Shown here piece by piece: positions 51,939-61,583 of a stretch of 64,000 bases of DNA. The stretch comes from Bacteriovoracaceae bacterium (GTDB lineage: Bacteria; Bdellovibrionota; Bacteriovoracia; Bacteriovoracales; Bacteriovoracaceae). Where the stretch lies: the NCBI GenBank assembly GCA_018649885.1, contig JABIHA010000108.1, positions 28,133 to 92,132 on the forward strand. The letters are read 5' to 3'. Position 1 is the first letter of the stretch. Every line of letters begins with the position of its first letter. The notes beneath the pieces were generated by a model that was not told the DNA's origin, searched no databases, and was given only the letters and a program-made list of their open reading frames with translations. The position numbers and the translations under genes are program-made.

Positions 51939-53260
51939 CACATTTTTAAATTATCTTTTAAAAAATCAGCAACCTTATCTAAACTTACCCTACTTTGCTT
52001 CATACTATCTCGGTCCCTAATGGTCACGGCACCATCTTCTAAACTATCGTAGTCTATGGTGATGCAATAAGGAGTTCCGATTTCATCTTGCCGTCTGTAT
52101 CTCTTGCCAATAGAACCTGAGGTATCGTATTCAACCCTGTAGTCCTTTGAAATATCTCCATGCAACTTACGGGCAATCTCTTCAAGAGGTGGTTTCTTCA
52201 TCAGTGGCATGATCGCTACTTTTATGGGCGCAAGAGAAGGCTTGAGTTTTAAAACTATTCTCTCTTCTTTTTCACCCTTGTTTTCTAGGCGGTAGGCTTC
52301 GCACATGATTGAAAGGAAGCACCTGTCTACACCCACAGAAGTTTCTACCACGTAGGGAATATATTTTTTATTGCCATCTGCTTGGTCGACATAATTTAGA
52401 TTTTTCTTTGAAAATTCTTGATGAGATTTCAAATCAAAATCTGTCCTCGAGTGAATTCCTTCCATTTCATCCCAGCCAATTGGGAAAAGATATTCAATAT
52501 CAAAAGCTCCATCGGCGTAATGGGCCAGCTTATCTGAAGCATGTGGATGCCACCTGAGATGGTCTTCTTTAATTCCATTACTAAGGTGCCAATTCCACCG
52601 GATTTCTTTCCACTTTTCCATCCAGTCGGCTTGAGACCCAGGCTTAATAAAATATTGCATCTCCATTTGTTCAAACTCTCTCATTCTAAAAATAAAATTT
52701 CCGGTAGTAATTTCATTTCTAAATGCTTTACCTATTTGAGCGATTCCAAAGGGAAGCTTTTTTCTCATAGTTGTTTGGACGTTCAAAAAGTTGACAAAAA
52801 TTCCTTGAGCCGTCTCTGGTCTTAAGTAAACAGTGGAAGATGTGTCTTCTACTGCTCCCATTTGAGTGTTGAACATCAAATTGAAATCTCTGGGCTCAGT
52901 GAAAGAGTCCTTTTCACCACAACTAGGACAGGGATCATTAATTTCAATCTTGTCTTCACGAAAACGGCCTTTACAAGATTTACAGTCCACCAAGGGGTCT
53001 GAAAAACCATCAATGTGGCCAGAGGCTTTCCAAACTAAGGGATGCATAAAAATGGAGGTATCAATCCCCTCGACATCTTCACGATAGGTCATGGCCTTCC
53101 ACCAAGACTCTTTAATTAAATTTTTAAGGTTTGCACCCAGTGGACCATAGTCGAAACATGCACCAAGTCCTCCATAAATCTCAGAGCTTTGAAAAATAAA
53201 TCCTCGCCTTTTACAAAGGCTCACAAGATCACTCATATTTTGCAGGTTTTCAGAAGACAC
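51935..53260 (-). CDS. glyS: Glycyl-tRNA synthetase, homodimeric type
   Basis: A 441-residue class II synthetase of the alpha2 type. Features: KRRGFIFQSSEIYGGLGACF at the N-terminus, a four-Cys zinc site (DCKSCKGRF and DPCPSCGEKD), motif 2 FRNEITTGNFIFRMREFEQM, motif 3 region ETSVGVDRCFLSIM and a C-terminal anticodon-binding domain (VAIMPLMKKPP). It charges tRNA-Gly. It is upstream of ppdK in the same direction, with a large hairpin between them. Confidence 0.96.
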   Translation of the reverse strand: MSSENLQNMSDLVSLCKRRGFIFQSSEIYGGLGACFDYGPLGANLKNLIKESWWKAMTYREDVEGIDTSIFMHPLVWKASGHIDGFSDPLVDCKSCKGRFREDKIEINDPCPSCGEKDSFTEPRDFNLMFNTQMGAVEDTSSTVYLRPETAQGIFVNFLNVQTTMRKKLPFGIAQIGKAFRNEITTGNFIFRMREFEQMEMQYFIKPGSQADWMEKWKEIRWNWHLSNGIKEDHLRWHPHASDKLAHYADGAFDIEYLFPIGWDEMEGIHSRTDFDLKSHQEFSKKNLNYVDQADGNKKYIPYVVETSVGVDRCFLSIMCEAYRLENKGEKEERIVLKLKPSLAPIKVAIMPLMKKPPLEEIARKLHGDISKDYRVEYDTSGSIGKRYRRQDEIGTPYCITIDYDSLEDGAVTIRDRDSMKQSRVSLDKVADFLKDNLKMC

Positions 53261-53344
53261 TATCTACTCCGGGTATAAGGGCACTACGAATAGCGATCTT
53301 ACTAAAGCAAATGGGATCAGTATAGAAAAGTGTGGGTAAGAAAT

Positions 53345-53380
53345 AAAAAAAGCTGCTATGCCTACACCGGCTGCTCAGCT
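53345..53380 (-). terminator. Intrinsic terminator of the MsbA-like gene
   Basis: AGCTG (53351-53355) pairs with CAGCT (53376-53380), with an inner GCC/GGC pair, and the minus-strand transcript continues into U6-AUUU (53341-53350). It follows the transporter stop by seven bases and insulates glyS. Confidence 0.6.
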
Positions 53381-53387
53381 GGAAATA

Positions 53388-55100
53388 TTAGCTTTCAGTG
53401 CTCAGCTGGTAGAGCTTATAATACTCACCTTTTTGGGCCAGCAAACTTTGGTGATCACCGGCTTCAACAATACTACCTTCTTTCATCACGATAATATTGT
53501 CGTAGTTTTGAATTGTGCTTAGACGGTGAGCGACGGCTACAACTGTTTTATTCCCTGCAATACGATCTAACGCTGCTTGGACAATCTTTTCAGACTCATT
53601 ATCAAGTGCAGAAGTTGCCTCATCAAATAGTAAAATGGGAGGATCGCTCAAAAAGGCCCTCGCAATAGTAATTCTCTGGGACTGGCCCCCTGATAATCTA
53701 GTTCCCCGGTCACCGATGATGGTGTCCATACCCTGAGGTAGGCCATCCACAAACTCTTTGGCGCCAGCAACTTCTAAGGCAGTCGCCAATTGCTCCTCAG
53801 AATATTGTTCACCCACACACAGGTTTTCCCTAATGGTGTCATTGAAAAGAAAAATATCTTGGCTCACAAGACCAAACTGAGAGCGTAATGAGCTAAGAGT
53901 CAATTCATTGAAATCATGCCCATCGTAATAAATTTTGCCCTTTTCCACATCATAGAGTCTCAAAAATAAATTGATTAGAGTTGATTTCCCTGAACCCGAT
54001 AGACCTACTAGTGCAACTCTTTTCCCCTTGGGCACATCAAAGCTAACATTATTTAAGATTTTTCCCTCACCGTAGCTAAAACTTAAATTTTTCACTTCAA
54101 GCTTTTGGCTGAACCCTGACCACTCAGTGACTCCCGTGTCCTTTTCCTCATCAATTTTTAGCACTTCAAAAATTCTCTCTCCCGCAGCTCTCGCCTGTGA
54201 AAGACGGACATTTGCTTGTGAGAATTTCCTAATTGGATCCATTAAAAGCGCAAGAGCGGCAACAAAACTAATGAACTTTCCAGTTGTAAGCTCTCCAATG
54301 GAAATTCTGTGTTGGGCAAAGAGAATCACCCCGCAAAATGCAATGGCCCCCACTAACTCTACTAGAGGGTGCGCATTTTCTTCCACAAGTGTTGTTTTCA
54401 TTTGAGTTTTAAAGTAATGATTTTGAGAGTTACCAAACCTGGAAATAGTATAATTTTGTAAATTAAAGGCCTTAGTAATTTTCTGCCCGGCAAGACCCTC
54501 AGAAATATTGTGGGTCATAAGTCCCACTGCCTCTTGCACATGATGGATATAATTTTTCACCTTTTTTCCACTTTTTCTAAAAATAATTACAAATAGTGGC
54601 AAAATCAAAACTACAACAAATGTCAGTTGAACATCATGCCAAAGCATCAACGAAAAATAGGCCATGGCAGTAAGAGGCTCTCGAATTAAATCCAGCATGC
54701 CACGAAAACCTTGTGCTAGCACAGTAGTGTCATTCATGGCGTGTGAGATAAGAGAGCCATGTTTTTTGGCATTGAAAAAAGATAGGGGGAGCTTTTGAAA
54801 TTTCTCGAAAAGCTCAGATCTAATAGAGCAAGTAGCCTTGTCGACAACAAAGCGCATCATATAAAAATGAAAGAAGCGGCAAGGGTAGTTGAGAAGTCCG
54901 AGGAAAAATAGAACCCCTGCAAGCCAAAGAGCTTCATCAAAAGAGCTATTTTGGCTAAGGCCTTTATCAATAAGTGGCTTAACAAGATAGGCTTGGTAGC
55001 CTTTTATGGCAGTCAGCGGAAAAATAAGAATTACTGCAAAGATCACCCTTGCCTGATTTTCTTTAAGATAAGGCAAAAGAGCTTTTATTAGTCGAATCAT
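53388..55100 (-). CDS. msbA: MsbA-like lipid A/lipid exporter (ABC transporter)
   Basis: A 570-residue half-transporter: six membrane helices (residues about 15-310) and an ATPase domain with GLSGSGKSTLINLFLRLYD, LVSQDIFLFNDTIRENL, RLSGGQSQRITIARA and LLFDEATSALDNE. The type is that of lipid flippases and the charged helix SQARAAGERIFEVL is seen in MsbA. It most likely flips lipid A core or phospholipid across the inner membrane, but multidrug exporters share this layout. It is preceded by a 318-bp gap that holds a branched inverted repeat, and followed by a terminator. Confidence 0.8.
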   Translation of the reverse strand: MIRLIKALLPYLKENQARVIFAVILIFPLTAIKGYQAYLVKPLIDKGLSQNSSFDEALWLAGVLFFLGLLNYPCRFFHFYMMRFVVDKATCSIRSELFEKFQKLPLSFFNAKKHGSLISHAMNDTTVLAQGFRGMLDLIREPLTAMAYFSLMLWHDVQLTFVVVLILPLFVIIFRKSGKKVKNYIHHVQEAVGLMTHNISEGLAGQKITKAFNLQNYTISRFGNSQNHYFKTQMKTTLVEENAHPLVELVGAIAFCGVILFAQHRISIGELTTGKFISFVAALALLMDPIRKFSQANVRLSQARAAGERIFEVLKIDEEKDTGVTEWSGFSQKLEVKNLSFSYGEGKILNNVSFDVPKGKRVALVGLSGSGKSTLINLFLRLYDVEKGKIYYDGHDFNELTLSSLRSQFGLVSQDIFLFNDTIRENLCVGEQYSEEQLATALEVAGAKEFVDGLPQGMDTIIGDRGTRLSGGQSQRITIARAFLSDPPILLFDEATSALDNESEKIVQAALDRIAGNKTVVAVAHRLSTIQNYDNIIVMKEGSIVEAGDHQSLLAQKGEYYKLYQLSTES

Positions 55101-55231
55101 GAGCCTATTGTACTGTCTTTAAATGCTGGCAGTAAACAACCAATTATTTTAGGATTTTTATCATTTAAGTTGATATTTTAATTGTTTGATTTGCCGAGCT
55201 GGTAATCGCGATAGAATTTGTATTTTAGATG

Positions 55232-55360
55232 GTCGATGGAATTTGGGCCAAGTTCAGGTTGTCCACGGTGCTGGACAGTTTTGACGAGTCTATGAGGTTT
55301 GAAGAGCACCAAACGATCTAGCGCCGTGAACAACTTGGCCCCCCCCCAGATTCCACCAAC
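55232..55360. repeat. Branched inverted-repeat element, possible small RNA
   Basis: Outer arms (55232-55254 and 55332-55360) pair across GGAAT, GGGCCAAGTT and flanking bases, interrupted by a C9 tract (55339-55347). A second stem joins 55259-55272 (TTGTCCACGGTGCT) with 55318-55332 (AGCGCCGTGAACAA), and an inner hairpin GTTTG/CAAAC lies at 55297-55314. The element fills the 318-bp gap between the RDD and MsbA-like genes. It could be a structured RNA or a mobile-element relic. The rest of the gap shows nothing else. Confidence 0.5.
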
Positions 55361-55418
55361 AAAAAAATGGTCAGTCGATTTTGAGTAACTTCAACTTTAT
55401 TGATATAGGAACATTATT

Positions 55419-55931
55419 TTAATCGGAATCTACACGTACAACTTGTGAGCTCCCAAAAAAGTCGTGGAGAGCTCTCTTGTCTGAGCGAAATCCGGCCATC
55501 ATATAGCCAATCATAAAAATCAGCCCACTAACCACCTTGCCAATAATTTCTCTAAGAAAGACTGCGCCAGGCCCTAACGACTCAGTAGTTTGATATTTAA
55601 ACACTTTGAGACCCAAGGCCATTTTCCCCGGTGTTGCAGATTTCCATCTATAGAAGAACCAGTAATAGAAAAAGGTCATGGCAAAACTAGAGATAACTGA
55701 AAATGCCAAGTAATTCAAAAAAATGGGGCTCATCTCCCCTCTGGCCAATTGCCCAGCAAGTTCTTGCTCGTTTATTTTATACATAGACTTCAATGCTATA
55801 TTCATAGGCTGGTTTAAAACGGCCACAATAATTAAATCTAAAACGTATGCACAAAACCTTATCCAAAAGCCAGCTGGTTTATACTTGAGCTCACTGACAA
55901 CTTCACTACTAACAGACTCAACTTGTTCCAT
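55419..55931 (-). CDS. RDD-family membrane protein
   Basis: A 170-residue protein with three to four membrane helices. The RDD motif is KPAGFWIRFCAYVLDLIIVA (Arg then Asp in helix 1) with WKSATPGKMALGLKVFKYQT in the loop and DKRALHDFFGSSQVV at the end. RDD proteins are small transport or ion-handling membrane proteins with poorly known function. Its promoter has a perfect TATAAT. Confidence 0.85.
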   Translation of the reverse strand: MEQVESVSSEVVSELKYKPAGFWIRFCAYVLDLIIVAVLNQPMNIALKSMYKINEQELAGQLARGEMSPIFLNYLAFSVISSFAMTFFYYWFFYRWKSATPGKMALGLKVFKYQTTESLGPGAVFLREIIGKVVSGLIFMIGYMMAGFRSDKRALHDFFGSSQVVRVDSD

Positions 55932-55956
55932 TTTTATTCCTTTTGATTTGCTAATT

Positions 55957-55987
55957 ATTATAACACGATAGAAAAACTGAGTGTCCC
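55957..55987 (-). promoter_or_regulatory. Promoter of the RDD-family gene
   Basis: On the minus strand GGGACA (55982-55987) and a perfect TATAAT (55957-55962) are 19 bases apart, 26 bp before the ATG. A GGAAATT/AATTTCC hairpin lies further upstream near 56006-56028. Confidence 0.5.
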
Positions 55988-56120
55988 CCTACAGTATGGG
56001 AGGGGAAATTTTGCCCCACAATTTCCGAACACCGTATTTATCAAAATTCATCTACTCCGATAACTAGTTAATGAAAAGTTAAGCCGTAATCAAATTGGGT
56101 AAAATCTCAAAGGACTGAGA

Positions 56121-57035
56121 ATGAAAAGTACAAATCTCTTATTAATTTTATCAATTTTTATATTTGTCAGCTGTAATCCTGAGCCAAGTGAGCCAGTACC
56201 TGAGCCAAGAGTTGGGGAATCATTACTGTATGAAAATGGTGACGGATCGTTAAACGAAAACTCTCTATACCAAAGAGATCCTGAGCAGGTTTATGAGCTA
56301 CAAAATTTAAATGATGAAGACTTCGAAGATTTTTCGGCGATCTCTTTTATTCCAGAAAAAAATATCTATATTGCTGTAAGAAATGATAACAACCTACATT
56401 TCCTAGACTCAGATTTTCAAACGATAAGTGACCTTGAATTTGTTGGATTTAGTAGCACCACAAGACAAAATGATTTTGAGGGAGTGGTCTATTTGGGAAT
56501 GGTGGGTACTCAAATGGAATTTGCCCTTTCAAATGAAATAGGTCAAGTCTATATCGGAAAAATTGCAACAACAGATACCGAGGCCAATAGGGAAAATTTT
56601 CAAAAGATTGTGGTAGCCAGCAGCCTTTCAATTCCATTAAATAAAGGTCCAGAAGGTATTACCTATGATCATGCAACCTCCACCTTCTATATTGCATTTG
56701 AAGGTAAGGGTGATAAAAATACCTTTGTCGTTTCTTTTGTAAGACCAGAAAGTAGTAAAGATGGAATTAAAGTTGATACCGAAGTGCCTTTCAATGTTGT
56801 CGAGGTTACAGGAGCAGAAGATCTCGCAGATATTTTCTTTGATTCACAAACAGGAAATCTAATACTTTTAAGTGAGCAATCAAGTTACCTCTACGAAATA
56901 AACCCTAGTGGTGCCCTAGTTGGGAAACACCCACTTAACTTAAGTAGACAGCATGAGTCACTATTCATCAATGGAAAGAGAGAATTATTAGTAGGAGCTG
57001 AACCAAACTTCATTGATTTTTTTCCACTAAAATAA
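56121..57035 (+). CDS. SdiA-regulated/YjiK-like lipoprotein
   Basis: A 304-residue lipoprotein with lipobox FVSC (Cys18). The mature chain has a Pro/Glu-rich linker (EPSEPVPEPR) and a beta-propeller-like domain of the SdiA-regulated family (PF06977): FSAISFIPEKNIYIAVRNDN, NDFEGVVYLGMVGTQMEFAL, GPEGITYDHATSTFYIAFEG and FFDSQTGNLILLSEQSSYLY. Members are surface or periplasmic proteins of unclear activity. It stops 3 bp from the gltB stop on the opposite strand. Confidence 0.78.
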   Translation: MKSTNLLLILSIFIFVSCNPEPSEPVPEPRVGESLLYENGDGSLNENSLYQRDPEQVYELQNLNDEDFEDFSAISFIPEKNIYIAVRNDNNLHFLDSDFQTISDLEFVGFSSTTRQNDFEGVVYLGMVGTQMEFALSNEIGQVYIGKIATTDTEANRENFQKIVVASSLSIPLNKGPEGITYDHATSTFYIAFEGKGDKNTFVVSFVRPESSKDGIKVDTEVPFNVVEVTGAEDLADIFFDSQTGNLILLSEQSSYLYEINPSGALVGKHPLNLSRQHESLFINGKRELLVGAEPNFIDFFPLK

Positions 57036-57038
57036 ACT

Positions 57039-60000
57039 CTACCTACCGTTTGGAATAAATTTTTGGTACTCAAAAATCATATGTTGAAAATCGTCGAGGA
57101 TTTTAGCAGCAAGTTGACTACCTGTTGAGTTCAAATAATCCATTAGAAGTTCTTTTAAAAATGCCAAATCCTCACTAACAAGTGGGACAGCTCGAAGGTA
57201 ATCAAAATTTATATTTCCCTCAATAAAGCTTTTTTTAACATAGACAATCCCGCCAGTCATACCAGCACCTAAATTGCCCATTATTTTTCCCAGAACGATA
57301 ACACAGCCACCAGTCATATATTCACAGCCATGTAATCCAACTCCCTCCACAACACTAATGGCACCACTATTTCTAACTGCAAAACGGTCACCTGCCTGCC
57401 CACAGCAAAATAATTTTCCACCGGTTGCCCCGTAGAGTGCACAATTGCCTATAATTGAATTTTCTGAAGATAGAAATGTTGATTCCTCCCTTGGAACAAT
57501 CACCACTTTGCCTCCACTCATGGCCTTGGCAACAGAATCATTGGCCTCACCAAAAAGTTTTGAGTTAACCCCCTCAACATTAAATACAGCAAAGCCTTGC
57601 CCAGCAGAGCCATGAAATGTTAAATCATATTCATTTTCTGTTGCGGTGGATCCAGTTTGCTTGGCCTTGAATCTCTCATAGGCCAATTTTCCCACAAGCG
57701 TAGCCATTACAGCTCTATCAGTAGAAACAACACCAATAGGTTGGTCAGTTTTATTGGCATTAAGATTTAAAAGTTCAGCTCCGATCCGACTTAAATCATG
57801 GGCGCCGCCACCACTTTGGTACCCACCCAAGAGAGGGGCAACAGTGAACATACTTAAATCTATCCCGTGATTTTTGATTAATGAGGTACACTTTTGATTT
57901 TCATTAAGTAAATCAAAGCGACCAATTATGTCCGAAAGACTTTCAACTCCAAGAGTATTTAAGCCTTTTCTGATATCTCTTGCCAATACTTTCAGATAAG
58001 TTACAACTTTCTCACTACTTCCTTTATAGAACTTTTTAAATTTAGGGTTTTGTGTGGCAATCCCAGCTGGACAGGTATTTTTCTCGCATACCCTGGCCAT
58101 GATGCAACCTTCTGCAATCAGCAAAATTTTACCAAAATCAAATTGGTCCGCACCCAAGATCGCACATTTGATAATGTCAGAGCAGACTTGTAAATTGCCA
58201 TCAACCCGAAGCTTCACCTGTCCCCTTAGGCCATTGTTGTGCAAGGCCTTGTGAACTTCAAATAACCCAAACTCAAGAGGAAGGCCTGCATGTTTCATAG
58301 AAAGCAGAGATGCAGCTCCCGTTCCACCATCTCCACCAGAGATTTGAATAGTATCTGCTCCTGCCTTTACAACTCCAACAGCGATGGGCCCAATATTTTT
58401 TCCAGAAACAAGTTTTACACTGACATCAAGATTAGAGTTTAACTCTTTCAGCTCGTAAATCAGCTGTTTAAGATCTTCAATACTATAAATATCGTGCTGA
58501 GGTGGAGGAGAAATTAAATCAACTCCAACTGCAGAATACCTGGCCCTAGCAATATCTGCAGAGACTTTTTTTCCCATTAATTGACCACCTTCACCAGGCT
58601 TGGCCCCTTGAGAAATTTTTATTTGTACTTCATCACCACTGACAAGATATTCAGCCGTCACACCAAAGCGGCCAGAAGCAATTTGTTTCACACTTGCAGT
58701 GATACCCGTTTGATAAAAATAGGGGTTTTCCCCACCTTCTCCAGAGTTAGATCTTCCTCCAATCTCTTTAAAGGCCTCGATTATATCTCTTTGAGCCTCT
58801 GCACTAATTGAGCCAAAGGACATGGCGCCACTTCCAAATGTTGAAAGAATGCTGTCAATTTCATCTAAATCGACAAAACTACTTTCGCGTTTAGTAGTAT
58901 CCAGAGAGAATAAGCTCCGAAGTGAAAGGGCGCTATCAACGTAATTTTCTTTAAAGCTATCAAATTTTTCACTTTGCTCTTTTAAGTCTTTGGAATTAAC
59001 AAGAGCATGGATAATTCTTGAGCGTTTACTTGTAGCAAGATGTCTTTCGCCCAATTTGTTTCCAGGATGTTCTTTATAAAAGAAAGTATGGTCAAGCTTG
59101 TCTTCACCGATTCTTTGTATCCTCAACTTAAAGTGAGAGGTAAAATGCATTAAACACTTGCCACCAATAAGTTTTTTATGGTTTCCAAAAAAATTATTCA
59201 TAATTTTATTAGAAATACCAATTGCAGTAAAAAGCTCAGAGCCACAATATGATCTAAGAACTGAGATTCCCATTTTTGCCATAATCCTAAGAATATCTTT
59301 TTCTATAACACTTATAAGATCTTTTTCCTTTCTATCTCCGAAAATTAGCTCCAATCCTTTTACTGGATAGTTCCTCCCCACTTCTAATAGCAGGTAAGGG
59401 CATATTGCAGTGGCTCCAAATGCCAAACATACAGCTGCTTGATGTCCATTTCTAACATCACCGACTTCTAAAATAATAGAAGTCCTAAGCCTTCGACCCA
59501 ACTTATTAATCCCCTTATTCACTGCTCTTAGAGCTAAAAGAGACGGCAATGCAATTCTGCTTTCACTGACTTTCCGATCATTTAAAATGATAATAGAAGC
59601 CCCGCTTTTTATAGCGTTATTAGCAGTTTCAGTAATACTCTCAAAATAATCCCAGGTTTGTTTTTCATTTGAGCCAATAGGGATAGTGATGTCTATCACT
59701 TTAACTTTGAGGCTACTTTGGCCTTCCGTATCAGCAAAACCTTTAATGCGATCCATTTGCCCTAAGCTAATAATTGGTCCAGGTAGCTCCAAACTTACCT
59801 TCGGAGGAATAAACTCCTTTGGCTCAAAAATATTTGGTTTTCTTCCAAGATAAACCTTTAAACTAGTTACCGATTTCTCTCTAATATAATCGAGGGCGGG
59901 ATTAGTGACTTGAGCAAAGCTTTGATAAAAATAATCAAAAATTGGCCTATCGAGCTCTGAGAGAACAGCAATTCTCGCAGTATCTCCCATTGATCCAATA

Positions 60001-61364
60001 GGAGAGCTTTTATTCAAAACCATAGGGATTATAACTTTATCTAAGTCTTCTTTTGAGTACCCAAATAAATTCATTTTATAATTGAGCTGATCCTTTGTAA
60101 GCAAGATATTCTTATTGTCACTTCCAATATAGGGCACTTCAATTAAATGAGGATCGAAGTACACGCCTTTATTGTCTTCAGATTGACTTGGATCATTAAA
60201 ATAGATTTTTGATGAGAGAGCATTTATTGTGACATTTTGTCCTGCTAGAAGAGCACCTTTTTGGATAATATTTTTCTCGTTTACATCAAAGACACCGGCT
60301 TCTGAACATAGATAAAAATACTTCGAACTTTTTTGCCACCTACATGGTCTAAACCCGTTGCGATCAAGCCTGGCCCCTATAAATTTTCCATCGCAAAAGG
60401 CCACAAGGGCAGGTCCATCCCAGGGCTCCATCCCTCTCGACCAAAATCGGTAAAATGAATTTTCAACACTGGCCGGAGGAATCATAATTGAGAGGATTTC
60501 ACCAATTTGAGGAATACTACTTCGGTATTTCAAGGCCTCAACCATACCATTTAAATTTCCAGAGTCTGAAGTTCCTGTATGGGTAATGAGTTCATCCTGT
60601 CTAAGCCCTATGGCCTTTTCTCTGGTAATGGCCCAAGCCTTATTGCCTTCAATAGTATTAATTTCTCCATTGTGGGCAATCAGCCTAAAGGGTTGAACCT
60701 TATCCCAGCTAGTTTTAGTATTGGTACTAAATCTTCTATGAAAAATAGCAAAGGAAGTTTCAAATTTTGGATTTTTTAAATCAAGATAGAGCTCTGGTAG
60801 AGTTATTCCAGTACACAGTGCTTTGTAGACAATAGTTCTACACGAAAGTGAGGCAAAGAAAAATTGCTTCACAATCCCACCCTCTTTCATTTTTGTTCTG
60901 GTCATTTGCTTGGCAAGATAGAGAAGCTTTTCAAATGAAGCGAGTGTCCGACAGTGTTTGGGTCTCCCAAAGATAACATGTTTGATCTTTGGCATATTTT
61001 CAAGGGCAATGGGTGATAGAACTGATTTATCAATGGGCACATCTCGGTATTCGAGAACTTCTAGCCCAAAATGGGAAAATGTTTCTTCAAAAATAATGAG
61101 AGATCGATCTTTTTCAACAACATCTTGTGGCATAAAGATTGTGGCCACAGCAATAGTTCCCGGTTCTTTTCCAAAAAGCTCAAAGGGTATTGAAGTCAAT
61201 ATCCCAGAGCCATCACCGACAACTCCATCACTTCCCACACCACCCCTATGCTCAACTCGGTGCAAAGCTAGAAGTGCTCGTTTAAGTGTGTCATTACATC
61301 TTTCATTCTTAAGTGAGACTATTAATCCCACTCCACAACTTGAAAATTCTTCCAAAAAATACAC
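57039..61364 (-). CDS. gltB: Glutamate synthase large subunit (GOGAT)
   Basis: A 1441-residue enzyme forming two glutamates from glutamine and 2-oxoglutarate. The glutaminase domain begins after a short propeptide at Cys10 (SSCGVG), the expected N-terminal nucleophile. The FMN/synthase domain follows, with GGEGGENPYFYQTG and ISGGDGGTGAASL, and the [3Fe-4S] cysteines in C-x5-C-x4-C (GCIMARVCEKNTCPAG); a GXGXG helix domain ends the chain. No gltD is adjacent, so the electron donor could be a distant GltD or a ferredoxin. Divergent from pheA. Confidence 0.95.
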   Translation of the reverse strand: MYFLEEFSSCGVGLIVSLKNERCNDTLKRALLALHRVEHRGGVGSDGVVGDGSGILTSIPFELFGKEPGTIAVATIFMPQDVVEKDRSLIIFEETFSHFGLEVLEYRDVPIDKSVLSPIALENMPKIKHVIFGRPKHCRTLASFEKLLYLAKQMTRTKMKEGGIVKQFFFASLSCRTIVYKALCTGITLPELYLDLKNPKFETSFAIFHRRFSTNTKTSWDKVQPFRLIAHNGEINTIEGNKAWAITREKAIGLRQDELITHTGTSDSGNLNGMVEALKYRSSIPQIGEILSIMIPPASVENSFYRFWSRGMEPWDGPALVAFCDGKFIGARLDRNGFRPCRWQKSSKYFYLCSEAGVFDVNEKNIIQKGALLAGQNVTINALSSKIYFNDPSQSEDNKGVYFDPHLIEVPYIGSDNKNILLTKDQLNYKMNLFGYSKEDLDKVIIPMVLNKSSPIGSMGDTARIAVLSELDRPIFDYFYQSFAQVTNPALDYIREKSVTSLKVYLGRKPNIFEPKEFIPPKVSLELPGPIISLGQMDRIKGFADTEGQSSLKVKVIDITIPIGSNEKQTWDYFESITETANNAIKSGASIIILNDRKVSESRIALPSLLALRAVNKGINKLGRRLRTSIILEVGDVRNGHQAAVCLAFGATAICPYLLLEVGRNYPVKGLELIFGDRKEKDLISVIEKDILRIMAKMGISVLRSYCGSELFTAIGISNKIMNNFFGNHKKLIGGKCLMHFTSHFKLRIQRIGEDKLDHTFFYKEHPGNKLGERHLATSKRSRIIHALVNSKDLKEQSEKFDSFKENYVDSALSLRSLFSLDTTKRESSFVDLDEIDSILSTFGSGAMSFGSISAEAQRDIIEAFKEIGGRSNSGEGGENPYFYQTGITASVKQIASGRFGVTAEYLVSGDEVQIKISQGAKPGEGGQLMGKKVSADIARARYSAVGVDLISPPPQHDIYSIEDLKQLIYELKELNSNLDVSVKLVSGKNIGPIAVGVVKAGADTIQISGGDGGTGAASLLSMKHAGLPLEFGLFEVHKALHNNGLRGQVKLRVDGNLQVCSDIIKCAILGADQFDFGKILLIAEGCIMARVCEKNTCPAGIATQNPKFKKFYKGSSEKVVTYLKVLARDIRKGLNTLGVESLSDIIGRFDLLNENQKCTSLIKNHGIDLSMFTVAPLLGGYQSGGGAHDLSRIGAELLNLNANKTDQPIGVVSTDRAVMATLVGKLAYERFKAKQTGSTATENEYDLTFHGSAGQGFAVFNVEGVNSKLFGEANDSVAKAMSGGKVVIVPREESTFLSSENSIIGNCALYGATGGKLFCCGQAGDRFAVRNSGAISVVEGVGLHGCEYMTGGCVIVLGKIMGNLGAGMTGGIVYVKKSFIEGNINFDYLRAVPLVSEDLAFLKELLMDYLNSTGSQLAAKILDDFQHMIFEYQKFIPNGR

Positions 61365-61378
61365 CTAGGTCAACTGAT

Positions 61379-61407
61379 TTGAGAGATGCTCTTATTTTAC
61401 ATTTAAT
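61379..61407 (+). promoter_or_regulatory. Sigma-70-type promoter of pheA
   Basis: TTGAGA (61379-61384), 17-base spacer, TTTAAT (61402-61407); each box is one base from consensus. Transcription from about 61414 gives a leader of 170 bases before the GTG at 61584. Confidence 0.5.
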
Positions 61408-61510
61408 TGGGACTTTAGTCACATGGATTAAACTTACAAATAAGCTCTGGTACCCCTGGAATACAGATTCCGCAATGCGAGGACTTGCAAGGCAATATTG
61501 GAAAATGCTA

Positions 61511-61566
61511 TCTTAGGGCCTGTTGCTGTTTCGGATCGGAATCTGAAATGGCAACAGGCCCTAAGG
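61511..61566 (+). promoter_or_regulatory. Perfect 15-bp hairpin in the pheA leader
   Basis: CTTAGGGCCTGTTGC (61512-61526) pairs exactly with 61551-61565; inside it TTTCGGAT pairs with ATCTGAAA, giving a long two-part stem. It ends 18 bases before the GTG start, next to the ribosome-binding site (GAGAGG). It may control translation or attenuation of pheA. No U-tract follows, so it is not a simple terminator. Confidence 0.6.
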
Positions 61567-61583
61567 AATCAGAGAGGAAGCGA

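Noticed and set aside
53261..53340. Possible T-box leader of glyS
   Set aside because: The region is under 90 bases, has no T-box core motif, and the taxon is not one where T-boxes are common.
58054..58811. Plus-strand open frames inside gltB and other long genes
   Set aside because: They are antisense shadows of well-supported coding sequences, without ribosome-binding sites or family similarity.
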